DNA of 6,864 nucleotides from an uncultured bacterium (GTDB lineage: Bacteria > Actinomycetota > Coriobacteriia > Coriobacteriales > Coriobacteriaceae). Made by a program: the position numbers and the translations under genes. This document shows positions 1 to 6,268 of this stretch, piece by piece. Below the pieces are notes generated by a model. That model did not search any database, was not told where the DNA came from, and saw only the letters and a list, made by a program, of their open reading frames with translations. Within the stretch, counting starts at the first letter, position 1; each line of letters opens with the position of its first letter. The stretch lies in assembly GCA_905215195.1 (NCBI GenBank), contig CAJMPF010000093.1:1-6864 (forward strand). Reading direction: 5' to 3'.

Positions 1-1
1 G

Positions 2-820
2 GAGGTCACCGTCGTCCTTTCGGGCGAGGGTGCCGACGAGCTGTTTGCCGGCTATGAGTGGTACGAGGACACCCCCGAGATGCGCACCTTTAAGAAGCGC
101 GTGCCGCTCGGCGTACGTCGCGCCCTGGGCTCACTCGTTCAGCATCTCCCCTACTTTAAGGGCCACAACTTCCTGACGAAATGCGCCGAGGTTCCCGAGC
201 GCTGGTATGTGGGTCAGGCAAAGGTGTTCGATCCCTCCGAGGTCGACGAGGTGCTCAAGCCCGCTTATGACACCGGCAAGAACGCCGCCGAGATGTGCGC
301 CGAGTACTACAAGCAGGTTCCCAACTGCTGCGAGCTTTCCAAGAAACAGTATCTGGATATGAACATGTGGCTGCCGGGCTACATTCTGCTCAAGGCCGAC
401 AAAATGTGCATGGCGCATTCTCTGGAGCTTCGCGTCCCGTTCCTGGACAAGAAGGTCATGGAGTTTGCCGAGCACATTCCCGCCAACTACCGTGTTAACG
501 AAGAAGGCTGCAAGCTCGTCCTGCGTCACGCCGCCAACCGCACGCTGCCCGACGAGTGGGCAACGCGCAAGAAGGTGGGCTTCCCTGTACCGGTCAAGTT
601 CTGGCTGCGCGAGCAAAAGTATTACGACTACGTAAAGGAATACTTCACCGCACCGTGGGCTGCTGATTTCTTTGACACCGATGCGCTCATGAAACTGCTC
701 GACGATCACTTTAAGGGCCGCGCGCTCAACCAGCGCAAGATCTATACCACGCTGACGTTCCTCATCTGGTACAAGCGCTTCTTTATCGACGAGAACAAGA
801 GCACCGAAGTCGCCGCTTAG
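2..820 (+). CDS. asnB: Asparagine synthetase (glutamine-hydrolysing), C-terminal part, 5' end outside window
   Basis: Enzyme that makes asparagine from aspartate, ATP and glutamine in the cytoplasm. Only the last 272 residues are present; the reading frame is open through base 2, so the N-terminal glutaminase domain and the SGGxDS ATP loop lie upstream. The fragment begins in the synthetase domain with the family signature LSGEGADELFAGY (fragment residues 6-18). The Glu of GEG corresponds to the catalytic Glu348 of E. coli AsnB. Next comes ADKMCMAHSLELRVPFLD (about 133-150), the other hallmark of this family, and then a conserved basic stretch, RKKVGFPVP. The usual ELFGGY reads ELFAGY here, a mild change. 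The stop is TAG at 818-820. An ATG at base 80 would give a shorter protein but would cut off the GEGADE motif, so it is not the start. A tRNA gene follows 57 bp downstream on the same strand. Paralogues of this family also occur in surface-polysaccharide and lasso-peptide loci; nothing here suggests that. Confidence 0.93.
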   Translation, partial: EVTVVLSGEGADELFAGYEWYEDTPEMRTFKKRVPLGVRRALGSLVQHLPYFKGHNFLTKCAEVPERWYVGQAKVFDPSEVDEVLKPAYDTGKNAAEMCAEYYKQVPNCCELSKKQYLDMNMWLPGYILLKADKMCMAHSLELRVPFLDKKVMEFAEHIPANYRVNEEGCKLVLRHAANRTLPDEWATRKKVGFPVPVKFWLREQKYYDYVKEYFTAPWAADFFDTDALMKLLDDHFKGRALNQRKIYTTLTFLIWYKRFFIDENKSTEVAA

Positions 821-839
821 TTTTCGCTATGAATTAGCG

Positions 840-867
840 GTGAACCACGCAGGGTTTCCGCTATACT
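840..867 (+). promoter_or_regulatory. Probable promoter of the tRNA-Val gene
   Basis: TATACT at 862-867 matches the -10 consensus at five of six positions and sits 10 bp before the first tRNA base, so the primary transcript would have a leader of only a few bases. The -35 is poor: GTGAAC at 840-845, 16 bp upstream, matches three of six. The tRNA may also be reached by readthrough from asnB, because the hairpin at 825-839 has no T-tract. Confidence 0.5.
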
Positions 868-877
868 CAATCACTGC

Positions 878-953
878 GGGCGATTGGCGCAACGGTTAGC
901 GCAGGTGCTTTACACGCACAAGGCTGGGGGTTCGAATCCCTCATCGCCCACCA
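878..953 (+). tRNA. tRNA-Val (anticodon UAC)
   Basis: A complete 76-base cloverleaf can be folded by eye. The acceptor stem is 878-884 with 943-949 (seven pairs). The D-stem is 887-890 with 899-902, and its loop contains the conserved GG. The anticodon stem is 904-908 with 916-920 around the loop TTTACAC, giving anticodon TAC (911-913) for valine GUN codons. The variable loop is 921-925. The T-stem is 926-930 with 938-942 around TTCGAAT. The discriminator is A950 and the CCA end is encoded (951-953). The outermost anticodon-stem pair (27-43) is G904 opposite A920, a mismatch; the other four pairs are sound. A short promoter lies upstream and a terminator 10 bp downstream, so it can be a single-gene unit. 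Confidence 0.96.
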
Positions 954-963
954 CTGATTTGAT

Positions 964-994
964 AGGCTCCCAGCAATGGGGGCCTTTCTTTTTT
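964..994 (+). terminator. Rho-independent terminator of tRNA-Val
   Basis: AGGCTCCC (964-971) pairs with GGGGGCCT (978-985), with one G-U pair. An A-T pair then closes a GCAA tetraloop (973-976, GNRA type). The stem is followed at once by TTTCTTTTTT (985-994). The T-tract is only on the plus-strand side, so it ends the tRNA transcript. Confidence 0.93.
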
Positions 995-1007
995 GTGCCC
1001 AGCGCAT

Positions 1008-1020
1008 GGGATTCGAACCC
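1008..1020 (-). other. T-arm-like sequence, inverted copy of the tRNA-Val T-arm
   Basis: GGGATTCGAACCC here is the exact reverse complement of GGGTTCGAATCCC in the tRNA-Val T-arm (928-940). Read on the minus strand it is a T-arm-like loop, and a hairpin-forming stretch (1024-1044) precedes it. There is no acceptor stem, CCA end or anticodon stem, so it is not a tRNA gene. It could be a decayed tRNA, a trace of an integration event next to the tRNA, or chance, since the T-arm consensus is nearly palindromic. Confidence 0.4.
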
Positions 1021-1059
1021 TAAGGACCCCTTATTTCAAGGTCCGTGGCCAAATAATGG

Positions 1060-1249
1060 CAAAAATGAGTACTGTTACTAATTTTGTAGCAGCGGTTTTT
1101 GGGTTTCGCTGGGTAAATCTAGCCCTGAATCAGCGATTTGAAGCCTTTGCTAGCTGTTTTCCCATTAACATAACTGAACATGTGTGGTCTAACTAATCCT
1201 AGATAGTCGGTTTCATATGAGATTCAACTGGTAACAGTACTCATATTTG
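1060..1249. repeat. 190-bp element bounded by 21-bp inverted repeats (MITE-like or structured RNA)
   Basis: The bases at 1060-1080 and the reverse complement of 1229-1249 agree at 19 of 21 positions, with a perfect 14-base core ATGAGTACTGTTAC (1065-1078; its complement is at 1231-1244). The interior is clearly more AT-rich than the flanking genes and has no convincing gene. Each arm can also fold locally. CTGTTAC (1072-1078) pairs with GTAGCAG (1086-1092), including one G-U pair that works only in plus-strand RNA. ATATGAG (1215-1221) pairs with CTCATAT (1240-1246) around an inner ACTG-GTAA-CAGT hairpin (1227-1238). A further 6-bp stem lies inside (1106-1111 with 1131-1136). I see no clear target-site duplication. 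It may be a small non-autonomous mobile repeat or a folded RNA; the sequence alone does not decide. Confidence 0.6.
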
Positions 1250-1263
1250 ATGTTTTTTGACCA

Positions 1264-1295
1264 GCAGGTCTCCCTGCCTTAGCAAATCTAAGGCA
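1264..1295. repeat. Two overlapping perfect hairpins
   Basis: TGCCTTAG (1275-1282) and CTAAGGCA (1288-1295) form a perfect 8-bp stem with a 5-base loop. Overlapping it, GCAGG (1264-1268) pairs with CCTGC (1273-1277), so the two cannot form together. Neither has a T-tract on its 3' side in either direction. They lie just beyond the likely argD terminator on the minus strand and could protect or trim the 3' end of the transcript; that role is inference. Confidence 0.5.
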
Positions 1296-1348
1296 AAACG
1301 GGCTCCAGACCGCTGAATCATGCCGCATAGGGCACGTCCGCAGTCCGG
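1295..1348 (-). terminator. Probable terminator of the argCJBD operon
   Basis: In minus-strand RNA the complement of 1337-1348 pairs with that of 1305-1316, giving 11 of 12 pairs. Two of these are G-U pairs that would be A-C mismatches in plus-strand RNA, so the fold favours the minus strand. A second stem stacks inside it (1331-1334 with 1321-1324, plus a G-U pair at 1335/1320). A short T4 run (1295-1298) follows six bases after the stem. The structure starts about 30 bp past the argD stop. The T-tract is weak, so the call is tentative. Confidence 0.45.
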
Positions 1349-1379
1349 AACCCGGTCCAAATTGAGTTATTGCGCCGCG

Positions 1380-2663
1380 TTAGCCCAAGACATCCGACAG
1401 GATCTCGATCAGACTGTCCACGTCGGCTTCCTCGCAGACGAGCGGCGGCAAGAAACGCAGCGTATGGGCACCCGTAGCGTTAATCACGGCACCGGCAGCC
1501 AGCGCGCGGGCAACAATATCATGCGCGTCGCCCGCGGCATCATCCAAATCGCAGCCGAGCATCAGGCCACGGCCACGCACCTCGGTCACGTGCGGCAGCT
1601 TAGCGAGCTTTGCCTCCATATAGGCGCCTACCTTGGCAGCATGGTCGGCATAATCGCCGCGCACGAGCGCGGAGAGCGTCGCGGCACACGCCGTGATGGC
1701 CAGGCAGCTACCGCCAAAGGTCGAACCATGATCGCCGGGCTTAAAGACGTCGGCGATTTCCTTCTTTGCCACCACGGCACCCATGGGCACGCCGTCGGCA
1801 ATGCCCTTGGCAAGGCTCATGATGTCAGGCTCCACGCCATAGGTTTGGAATGCAAACGGCTTGCCGGAGCGGAAGATGCCGCACTGGACCTCGTCGGCGA
1901 TAAGCACGGCACCCACTTCGTGTGCCAGGTCGCGCGCCGCCGCCATAAACTCCTCGGTCATGGGGTGCACGCCACTCTCACCTTGGATCGGCTCGAGCAT
2001 CACGGCGCAAATTTCACTGCCCAGCTGCTTAAAGATCGCACGCAGTTCATCGACATCGTTGGGCGTGCAGGCCACAAAGCCACCCGGCAGTGGGCGGAAG
2101 CTGTCCTGCAGCCAATTCTGCATGGTGGCGGCAATGGTCTCGAGCGTACGGCCGTGGAACCCGCCGCGCATGCACACGATGGTGTTGCCACCGTTGCCGG
2201 CACGCTTGGCGTACAGACGCGCGAGCTTCATCGAGCCCTCGTTGGCCTCGGCGCCAGAGTTGGCAAAGAAGGTCTCCCAAACCTGCTCATCCGCAGCCGG
2301 GGCACCAAGAGCAGCTGCCGTGGTCTCATCGCCGGCGACAATGGCATCGGCAAGCACGCGCGCACCATCTACGTCGTCGTTAGCAAGCTTGGACAGCAGC
2401 GCCGCGACCTGTCCGCGCTGCTCGATGTAAAAGTAATTGGAGACATGCATGAGCTTTTTGGTCTGTGCCTCGAGCGCCGAGAGCACAGCCGGGTTGCCAT
2501 GACCTAGGCTGCACACGCCGATGCCGGCAAGAAAGTCGAGGTACTCACGGCCATCGTCGCCGGTGAGCTTCATGCCGTGACCCTCGACAAACTCGACCGG
2601 AGAGCGGCCAAAGGTATGCATAACGTAATGGGATTCAAGCGATTGCTGAGCTGCAAGTGACAT
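1380..2663 (-). CDS. argD: Acetylornithine aminotransferase
   Basis: PLP enzyme of class-III aminotransferase fold that converts N-acetylglutamate semialdehyde and glutamate to N-acetylornithine and 2-oxoglutarate. Family landmarks are in order: FFANSGAEANE (132-142, phosphate binding), FHGRT (169-173), EPIQGESGV (224-232), IADEVQCG with PLP-ring Asp257, SLAKGIADGVPMGA with the Schiff-base Lys286, STFGG (314-318), and a C-terminal LRFLPPL. At 427 residues it is longer than the usual 390-400; the excess lies at about 95-128, just before FFANSG, where most relatives have only a few residues. The ATG at 2663 has a GAAAGG ribosome site six bases upstream (2670-2675). The 69-bp gap from argB carries a small perfect hairpin (GCGCC-AGAC-GGCGC, 2681-2694). 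It is the last gene of the operon. Some ArgD enzymes also act as succinyldiaminopimelate aminotransferase; the context favours the arginine role. Confidence 0.95.
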   Translation of the reverse strand: MSLAAQQSLESHYVMHTFGRSPVEFVEGHGMKLTGDDGREYLDFLAGIGVCSLGHGNPAVLSALEAQTKKLMHVSNYFYIEQRGQVAALLSKLANDDVDGARVLADAIVAGDETTAAALGAPAADEQVWETFFANSGAEANEGSMKLARLYAKRAGNGGNTIVCMRGGFHGRTLETIAATMQNWLQDSFRPLPGGFVACTPNDVDELRAIFKQLGSEICAVMLEPIQGESGVHPMTEEFMAAARDLAHEVGAVLIADEVQCGIFRSGKPFAFQTYGVEPDIMSLAKGIADGVPMGAVVAKKEIADVFKPGDHGSTFGGSCLAITACAATLSALVRGDYADHAAKVGAYMEAKLAKLPHVTEVRGRGLMLGCDLDDAAGDAHDIVARALAAGAVINATGAHTLRFLPPLVCEEADVDSLIEILSDVLG

Positions 2664-2732
2664 GGGATGCCTTTCGTTGGGCGCCAGACGGCGCGGGGCT
2701 ATGGGTGCAGGAATGGGGCGGCTGCGGGTCAG

Positions 2733-3713
2733 CTAGACCGTCTGAAGCTTCTCGACCTCGTCGAGGTTCTCGGTCAGGCGCGCCGCAAAGGTCGAAAGCG
2801 GGTGCGGGTGCGTATCGAACTCGTAGGCCGTCTCGGTGGAATGGATCACGGTACCGACGCCGGCATCGGTCAGCAGCTCCAGGAGCAGAGAATGCGGCGT
2901 GGTACCGTTAATGATGTGGGCACGAAATACGCCGCCGGCAAGCGCATCGACGGCCGCACGCAGCTTGGGAATCATGCCCTTATCGACCTCGCCGCCGTAG
3001 AGCATTTCGTTAACCTCGTCGAGCGTTAGGTTGGAAATAAGCGAGTCCTTGTCGCTAAAGTCCTTGTACAGGCCGTCGACGTCAGTCAAAAAGATCGCCT
3101 TGTGCGCGTGGAGCGCCGCCGCAACGGCGCCGGCGGCGGTATCGGCGTTGATGTTGAAGAAACCGCCGCCCTCCCCCGCCGCGACGGTAGCGATGACGGG
3201 GATGTACTCGCTATCGAGTAAGCGCTCGATATAGTCGGTGTTGACGTGCGTCACTTTGCCCACACGACCGAGCTCGGGGTCGAGCGGCTCGGCGATGAGC
3301 GTGCCGGCATCACTGCCCGACACGCCCACGGCCAGGTTGCCGTGGTGGTTGATGGCAGCAACCAGCTCCTGGTTAACCTTGCCGCCCAGCACCTCGCGCA
3401 CGATATCCATAGTCGCCGGCGTGGTCACGCGTTGGCCGTTCTTAAACTCGACGGGAATATCGTAATGGCTCAGCGCCTCGTTGATAGCCTTACCGCCGCC
3501 GTGCACGATGACGGGGCGCATACCGATGATCTTGAGCAAAACGATGTCGCTCATCACGTCGCGGCGCAGCTGCTCATCAACCATGGCGGCTCCGCCATAT
3601 TTGATAACAACCGTCTTGCCGGTCAGGTTCTTAATCCACGGCAGCGCTTCGAACAGCAGCTGCGCGGTTGCTTCGTTGGATTCGCTCGAACGACAATCGC
3701 GTGCGAATTTCAT
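2733..3713 (-). CDS. argB: N-acetylglutamate kinase
   Basis: Amino-acid-kinase-fold enzyme that phosphorylates N-acetylglutamate with ATP, the controlled step when acetyl groups are recycled by ArgJ. Visible motifs: VIKYGG with Lys38, VHGGGK (70-75), GQRVTT (93-98), VGVSGSDAG (129-137), FFNINAD (185-191), IFLTDVDGLY (207-216) and KGMIPK ending in Lys250. About 30 residues precede the core, like the N-terminal helix of arginine-inhibited hexameric forms. His266, Glu279 and Gly285/Gly287 fall in the pattern HIINGTTPHSLLLELL...GVGT typical of that class, so feedback inhibition by arginine is likely. A tail of about 36 residues follows GTVI, making 326 residues against the usual 260-300. I chose the ATG at 3713 because GAGG (3720-3723) lies six bases upstream. 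An in-frame ATG at 3785 would add 24 unconserved-looking residues and has no good ribosome site. Confidence 0.95.
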   Translation of the reverse strand: MKFARDCRSSESNEATAQLLFEALPWIKNLTGKTVVIKYGGAAMVDEQLRRDVMSDIVLLKIIGMRPVIVHGGGKAINEALSHYDIPVEFKNGQRVTTPATMDIVREVLGGKVNQELVAAINHHGNLAVGVSGSDAGTLIAEPLDPELGRVGKVTHVNTDYIERLLDSEYIPVIATVAAGEGGGFFNINADTAAGAVAAALHAHKAIFLTDVDGLYKDFSDKDSLISNLTLDEVNEMLYGGEVDKGMIPKLRAAVDALAGGVFRAHIINGTTPHSLLLELLTDAGVGTVIHSTETAYEFDTHPHPLSTFAARLTENLDEVEKLQTV

Positions 3714-3719
3714 AATCTG

Positions 3720-3723
3720 CCTC
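3720..3723 (-). promoter_or_regulatory. Ribosome binding site deciding the argB start
   Basis: GAGG in minus-strand RNA, six bases before the ATG at 3713. The frame stays open to another ATG at 3785, but no comparable site stands before that one. Confidence 0.65.
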
Positions 3724-3794
3724 GTCTTTCGTATCGTTATCGCGCCGTGCTCCGCTGTCCGCAATCGCGGCAAGATGCGCAGCATGCCTGGAAT

Positions 3795-5063
3795 CTAGGA
3801 ACGGTAGTCGCCGTTGATGGAGATGTACTCATGCGTGAGGTCGCAGGTCCACACGGTCGTTGCCGCGTCGCCTGCGCCCAGGTCGGCCGAGATCACGATC
3901 TCGGGCGCCTCGAAACGTCGTAGAGCCTCGTCCTCATCAAAGGGAACAGTCAGACCGTCGCGACAGACAGGCATGCCCATCATGTCGATGGAAACGTCTT
4001 CCTGATTAAACTTCACGCCGCACTTGCCAAGCGCCATAGCAACACGGCCCCAGTTGCAGTCGTGGCCGGCGATGCAGGTCTTAACGAGCGGCGAGTTGGC
4101 AACGGCACGGGCGGCGATATCGGCCTCCTCGTCGTTCACGGCGCCGGTAACGTTGACCGTAACAAGCTTGGATGCGCCCTCACCATCGGCGGCGATATTG
4201 CGCGCCAGGCTCTCGCACACCTCGTGCACGGCAAATGCCAACTCGTCGAAGGCATCGGAGCCCTCGACGATAGGCTCGGCATCTGCGGCAGCGGCGCCGG
4301 AGGCAAGCATGATGCAGGTGTCGTTGGTCGAGGTGTCGGAATCGACCGTTACCTTGTTAAAGGTCTGCTTGACGGTCGAGAGCAGCAGGGCATGAAGTGC
4401 CACAGGCTCGACGGGGGCATCGGTGGTGATAACTGCGATCATGGTGGCCATATTGGGCATGATCATGCCCGAGCCCTTGCACATTCCGCCTACCATATAG
4501 ACATTGCCCGCATGACCCGCAGCCTCGCTGACATAGGACACGGCGTACTCCTTGGAGTGCGTGTCGGTCGTCATGATGGCGCGAGCGGCATCGGCGCCAC
4601 CGTGGGCGGAAAGCGCCTCGTAGGCAGCAGGAATGGCGGTCTCAAACGTGTCGATCGGCAGAATCTGGCCAATCACGCCCGTGGAAGCAACCAGAATCTG
4701 CTGGGGCTCGCAGCCGATGACCTGCGATGCGATGCTGCACGTCTCGCGCGCGCATGCAAGGCCGGTCTCACCCGTGGCGGCGTTGGCATTGCCAGAGTTG
4801 ACCGAAACGCCGGCGATGATACCGTAACCCTTGTCGGCACCGCCCAGGTTGGCACGGCTCACTTGCACGGGCGCCGCGCAAAAGCGATTGGTGGTAAACA
4901 CGCCGGCACCGGGACAGGGTTTATCGGGCACGACGAGCGCGTAATCCAGACGCTCGGGGTTCTTGCGGAACCCAGCGTGGATGCCCGCAGCTTTAAAACC
5001 AGCCGCAGCCGTAACGCCACCCTCGACGGCGCGAATCTTGATATCAAACAGCTCGGTATTCAT
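3795..5063 (-). CDS. argJ: Ornithine acetyltransferase (glutamate N-acetyltransferase), ArgJ
   Basis: Moves the acetyl group from N-acetylornithine to glutamate, releasing ornithine and regenerating N-acetylglutamate; some members also accept acetyl-CoA. The protein is a precursor that cuts itself before a catalytic threonine. Here the site is KGSGMIMPNMATMIAVIT, with cleavage between Ala206 and Thr207 (numbering from the chosen start). The oxyanion-hole pair Thr128-Gly129 is in STGVIG. DSDTSTND (241-248), HDCNWGR and the C-terminal HEYISINGDYRS are also conserved, and the length of 422 is normal. Two starts are possible. AAGGAG (5075-5080) lies only two bases before the ATG at 5072 but 11 before the ATG at 5063, so I prefer 5063; the difference is three residues (MKT). 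It follows argC after a 134-bp gap and precedes argB. No argA is in the window, so whether this ArgJ is mono- or bifunctional is open. Confidence 0.95.
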   Translation of the reverse strand: MNTELFDIKIRAVEGGVTAAAGFKAAGIHAGFRKNPERLDYALVVPDKPCPGAGVFTTNRFCAAPVQVSRANLGGADKGYGIIAGVSVNSGNANAATGETGLACARETCSIASQVIGCEPQQILVASTGVIGQILPIDTFETAIPAAYEALSAHGGADAARAIMTTDTHSKEYAVSYVSEAAGHAGNVYMVGGMCKGSGMIMPNMATMIAVITTDAPVEPVALHALLLSTVKQTFNKVTVDSDTSTNDTCIMLASGAAAADAEPIVEGSDAFDELAFAVHEVCESLARNIAADGEGASKLVTVNVTGAVNDEEADIAARAVANSPLVKTCIAGHDCNWGRVAMALGKCGVKFNQEDVSIDMMGMPVCRDGLTVPFDEDEALRRFEAPEIVISADLGAGDAATTVWTCDLTHEYISINGDYRS

Positions 5064-5074
5064 CGTCTTCATGA

Positions 5075-5080
5075 CTCCTT
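5075..5080 (-). promoter_or_regulatory. argJ ribosome binding site with awkward spacing
   Basis: AAGGAG in minus-strand RNA. It is two bases from the ATG at 5072 (too close) and 11 from the in-frame ATG at 5063 (slightly long). This is why the second ATG was chosen as the start. Confidence 0.6.
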
Positions 5081-5089
5081 ATGTCAAAC

Positions 5090-5161
5090 AAAAAACGGAC
5101 ATCGGTTGGTGCGCCATGCCAGTCGTGATCATGAGACCAGCTTAAGAGTGGCGCCCCACTC
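5090..5161 (-). promoter_or_regulatory. Hairpins and T6 tract between argC and argJ, possible attenuator
   Basis: Two structures can form in minus-strand RNA. GAGTGG and CCACTC (5156-5161 and 5146-5151) make a perfect 6-bp stem with a 4-base loop. Further on, GGCATGG (5114-5120) pairs with CCGATGTCC (5097-5105) through seven pairs with two single-base bulges, followed by G and then TTTTTT (5090-5095), ten bases before the argJ ribosome site. That arrangement resembles a leaky terminator that would lower expression of argJBD relative to argC. The second stem is imperfect, so this is tentative. Confidence 0.35.
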
Positions 5162-5197
5162 GATGCCCGACTACCAAATCGTTAACAATCGAATGTG

Positions 5198-6268
5198 CTA
5201 CACCGGGCACGCCACTGTGGGCAAGCCTCGTCGCTCGTCAAAGCCAAAGACGATATTGGCGCACTGGACCGCTTGGCCCGCAGCGCCCTTGCACAGATTG
5301 TCGATGGCGCCCGTCGCCACCAGCACGCCCGCGCGCTTGTTGAACGCAAGGCCAATCTGGGCGGCGTTGGTGCCGACGACCGAAGCCGTCTTGGGCTGCT
5401 GGCCGGCATCGAGCACGCGCACAAAGGTGCGTCCAGCGTAGAACTGCTTGTAATAGTCGACGACATCCTCAAGAGCCAGGGAGTCGATGGCCTGCGGCGT
5501 GAGCGGCAGCGTCACCGTGGAGAGCAGGCCGCGCTTGAGCGGTGCCAGATGCGGGGTGAAGACGACGCGATCGGTCAGGCCAAGGATTTGCTCAATCTCG
5601 GGCGTGTGGCGATGCTTGCCCACGCCGTAGGCCTCCAAGTTCTCGTCAGCGCTGCAAAAATGCGTACGAGCGTTGCAGGACTTGCCGACACCCGTTACAC
5701 CGCTGATGGCATCGACAATCACGGGACCGTTCTCGGCCACCCAGCCCGCACGCACGGCAGGAGCGGCAGCAAGGCTCGTTGCGGTGGGATAGCAACCGGC
5801 GCAGGCGACCAGCACGGGTTTGCCGTCGGCATGGCTGGAAGCAGCGGTCTCTAAGTCCTGGCAGAACAGCTCGGGGAGGCCGAAAGCACGCGTCTTGAGC
5901 AGCTCGGGGCTCGTGTGCTCGGCGGCATACCATACCTCAAAGACGGACGGGTCGCTCAGACGGTAATCGGCCGAAAGATCAAAGCAGGAAACGCCCGCGG
6001 CAAGGAGCGCGGGCACCTGCGCCATGGCAGCCGTGTGCGGCACGGCAAGAAAAACCGCATCGCAGCTCTTAAGCTCGGGGGCGTCATGCGTGGTGAAAAC
6101 CAGATCGCTCACGCCAGCAAAGCTCGGATACACCGCGGACAGCGGCTGGCCGGCATCGGCGTTGGACGTAATGGCAACAAGTTCAAACTCGGGATGGCCG
6201 AGTACGAGGCGAATGAGCTCGGCTCCGGCATATCCAGCCGCGCCGACGATTCCAACCTTCAAAGACAT
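5198..6268 (-). CDS. argC: N-acetyl-gamma-glutamyl-phosphate reductase
   Basis: NADPH-dependent reductase that turns N-acetylglutamyl 5-phosphate into N-acetylglutamate 5-semialdehyde. The N-terminus has the dinucleotide loop GIVGAAGYAGAE (6-17). The catalytic Cys159 is in ACAGCYPTA, and His221 in KHRHTPEI fits the acid-base histidine. Other conserved stretches are AVPH (75-78), DLSADYR (97-103), SGVTGVGK (189-196), FTPHLAPLKRG (237-247) and the C-terminal DNLCKGAAGQAVQ (323-335). The length of 356 is slightly above the usual 340-350 and nothing is missing. AAGGAG (6275-6280) stands six bases before the ATG at 6268, an ideal ribosome site. It is the first gene of the operon, directly downstream of the ARG-box pair, so its start region carries the operon promoter. 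Confidence 0.96.
   Translation of the reverse strand: MSLKVGIVGAAGYAGAELIRLVLGHPEFELVAITSNADAGQPLSAVYPSFAGVSDLVFTTHDAPELKSCDAVFLAVPHTAAMAQVPALLAAGVSCFDLSADYRLSDPSVFEVWYAAEHTSPELLKTRAFGLPELFCQDLETAASSHADGKPVLVACAGCYPTATSLAAAPAVRAGWVAENGPVIVDAISGVTGVGKSCNARTHFCSADENLEAYGVGKHRHTPEIEQILGLTDRVVFTPHLAPLKRGLLSTVTLPLTPQAIDSLALEDVVDYYKQFYAGRTFVRVLDAGQQPKTASVVGTNAAQIGLAFNKRAGVLVATGAIDNLCKGAAGQAVQCANIVFGFDERRGLPTVACPV

Noticed and set aside
825..839. Hairpin CGCTA-TGAAT-TAGCG just after asnB
   Set aside because: It has only five pairs, no T-tract downstream and AT-rich closing pairs; too weak to call a terminator.
1024..1044. Minus-strand GGACC...GGTCC stem with GAA in the loop, resembling an anticodon arm
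   Set aside because: The pairs needed for a 5-bp anticodon stem around a 7-base loop do not form, and no acceptor stem or D-arm is present.
1056..1196. Possible 46-residue protein inside the inverted-repeat element (starts MAKMSTVTNF)
   Set aside because: There is no ribosome site before the ATG, the frame runs through the left repeat arm, and no domain or signal is recognisable. If the element proves to be conserved with codon-level constraint, this should be reconsidered.
1320..2507. A 395-codon open frame on the plus strand opposite argD
   Set aside because: It is a shadow of argD: composition is typical of an antisense frame and no family motif is visible.
3714..3785. Longer argB starting at the ATG at 3785
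   Set aside because: It lacks a good ribosome site, and the added 24 residues look like translated spacer, whereas the ATG at 3713 has GAGG at ideal distance.
4062..5441. A 459-codon open frame on the plus strand across argJ and the end of argC
   Set aside because: It is antisense to two certain genes, has no recognisable domain or ribosome site, and is rich in Arg, His and Gly as expected from reading GC-rich genes backwards.
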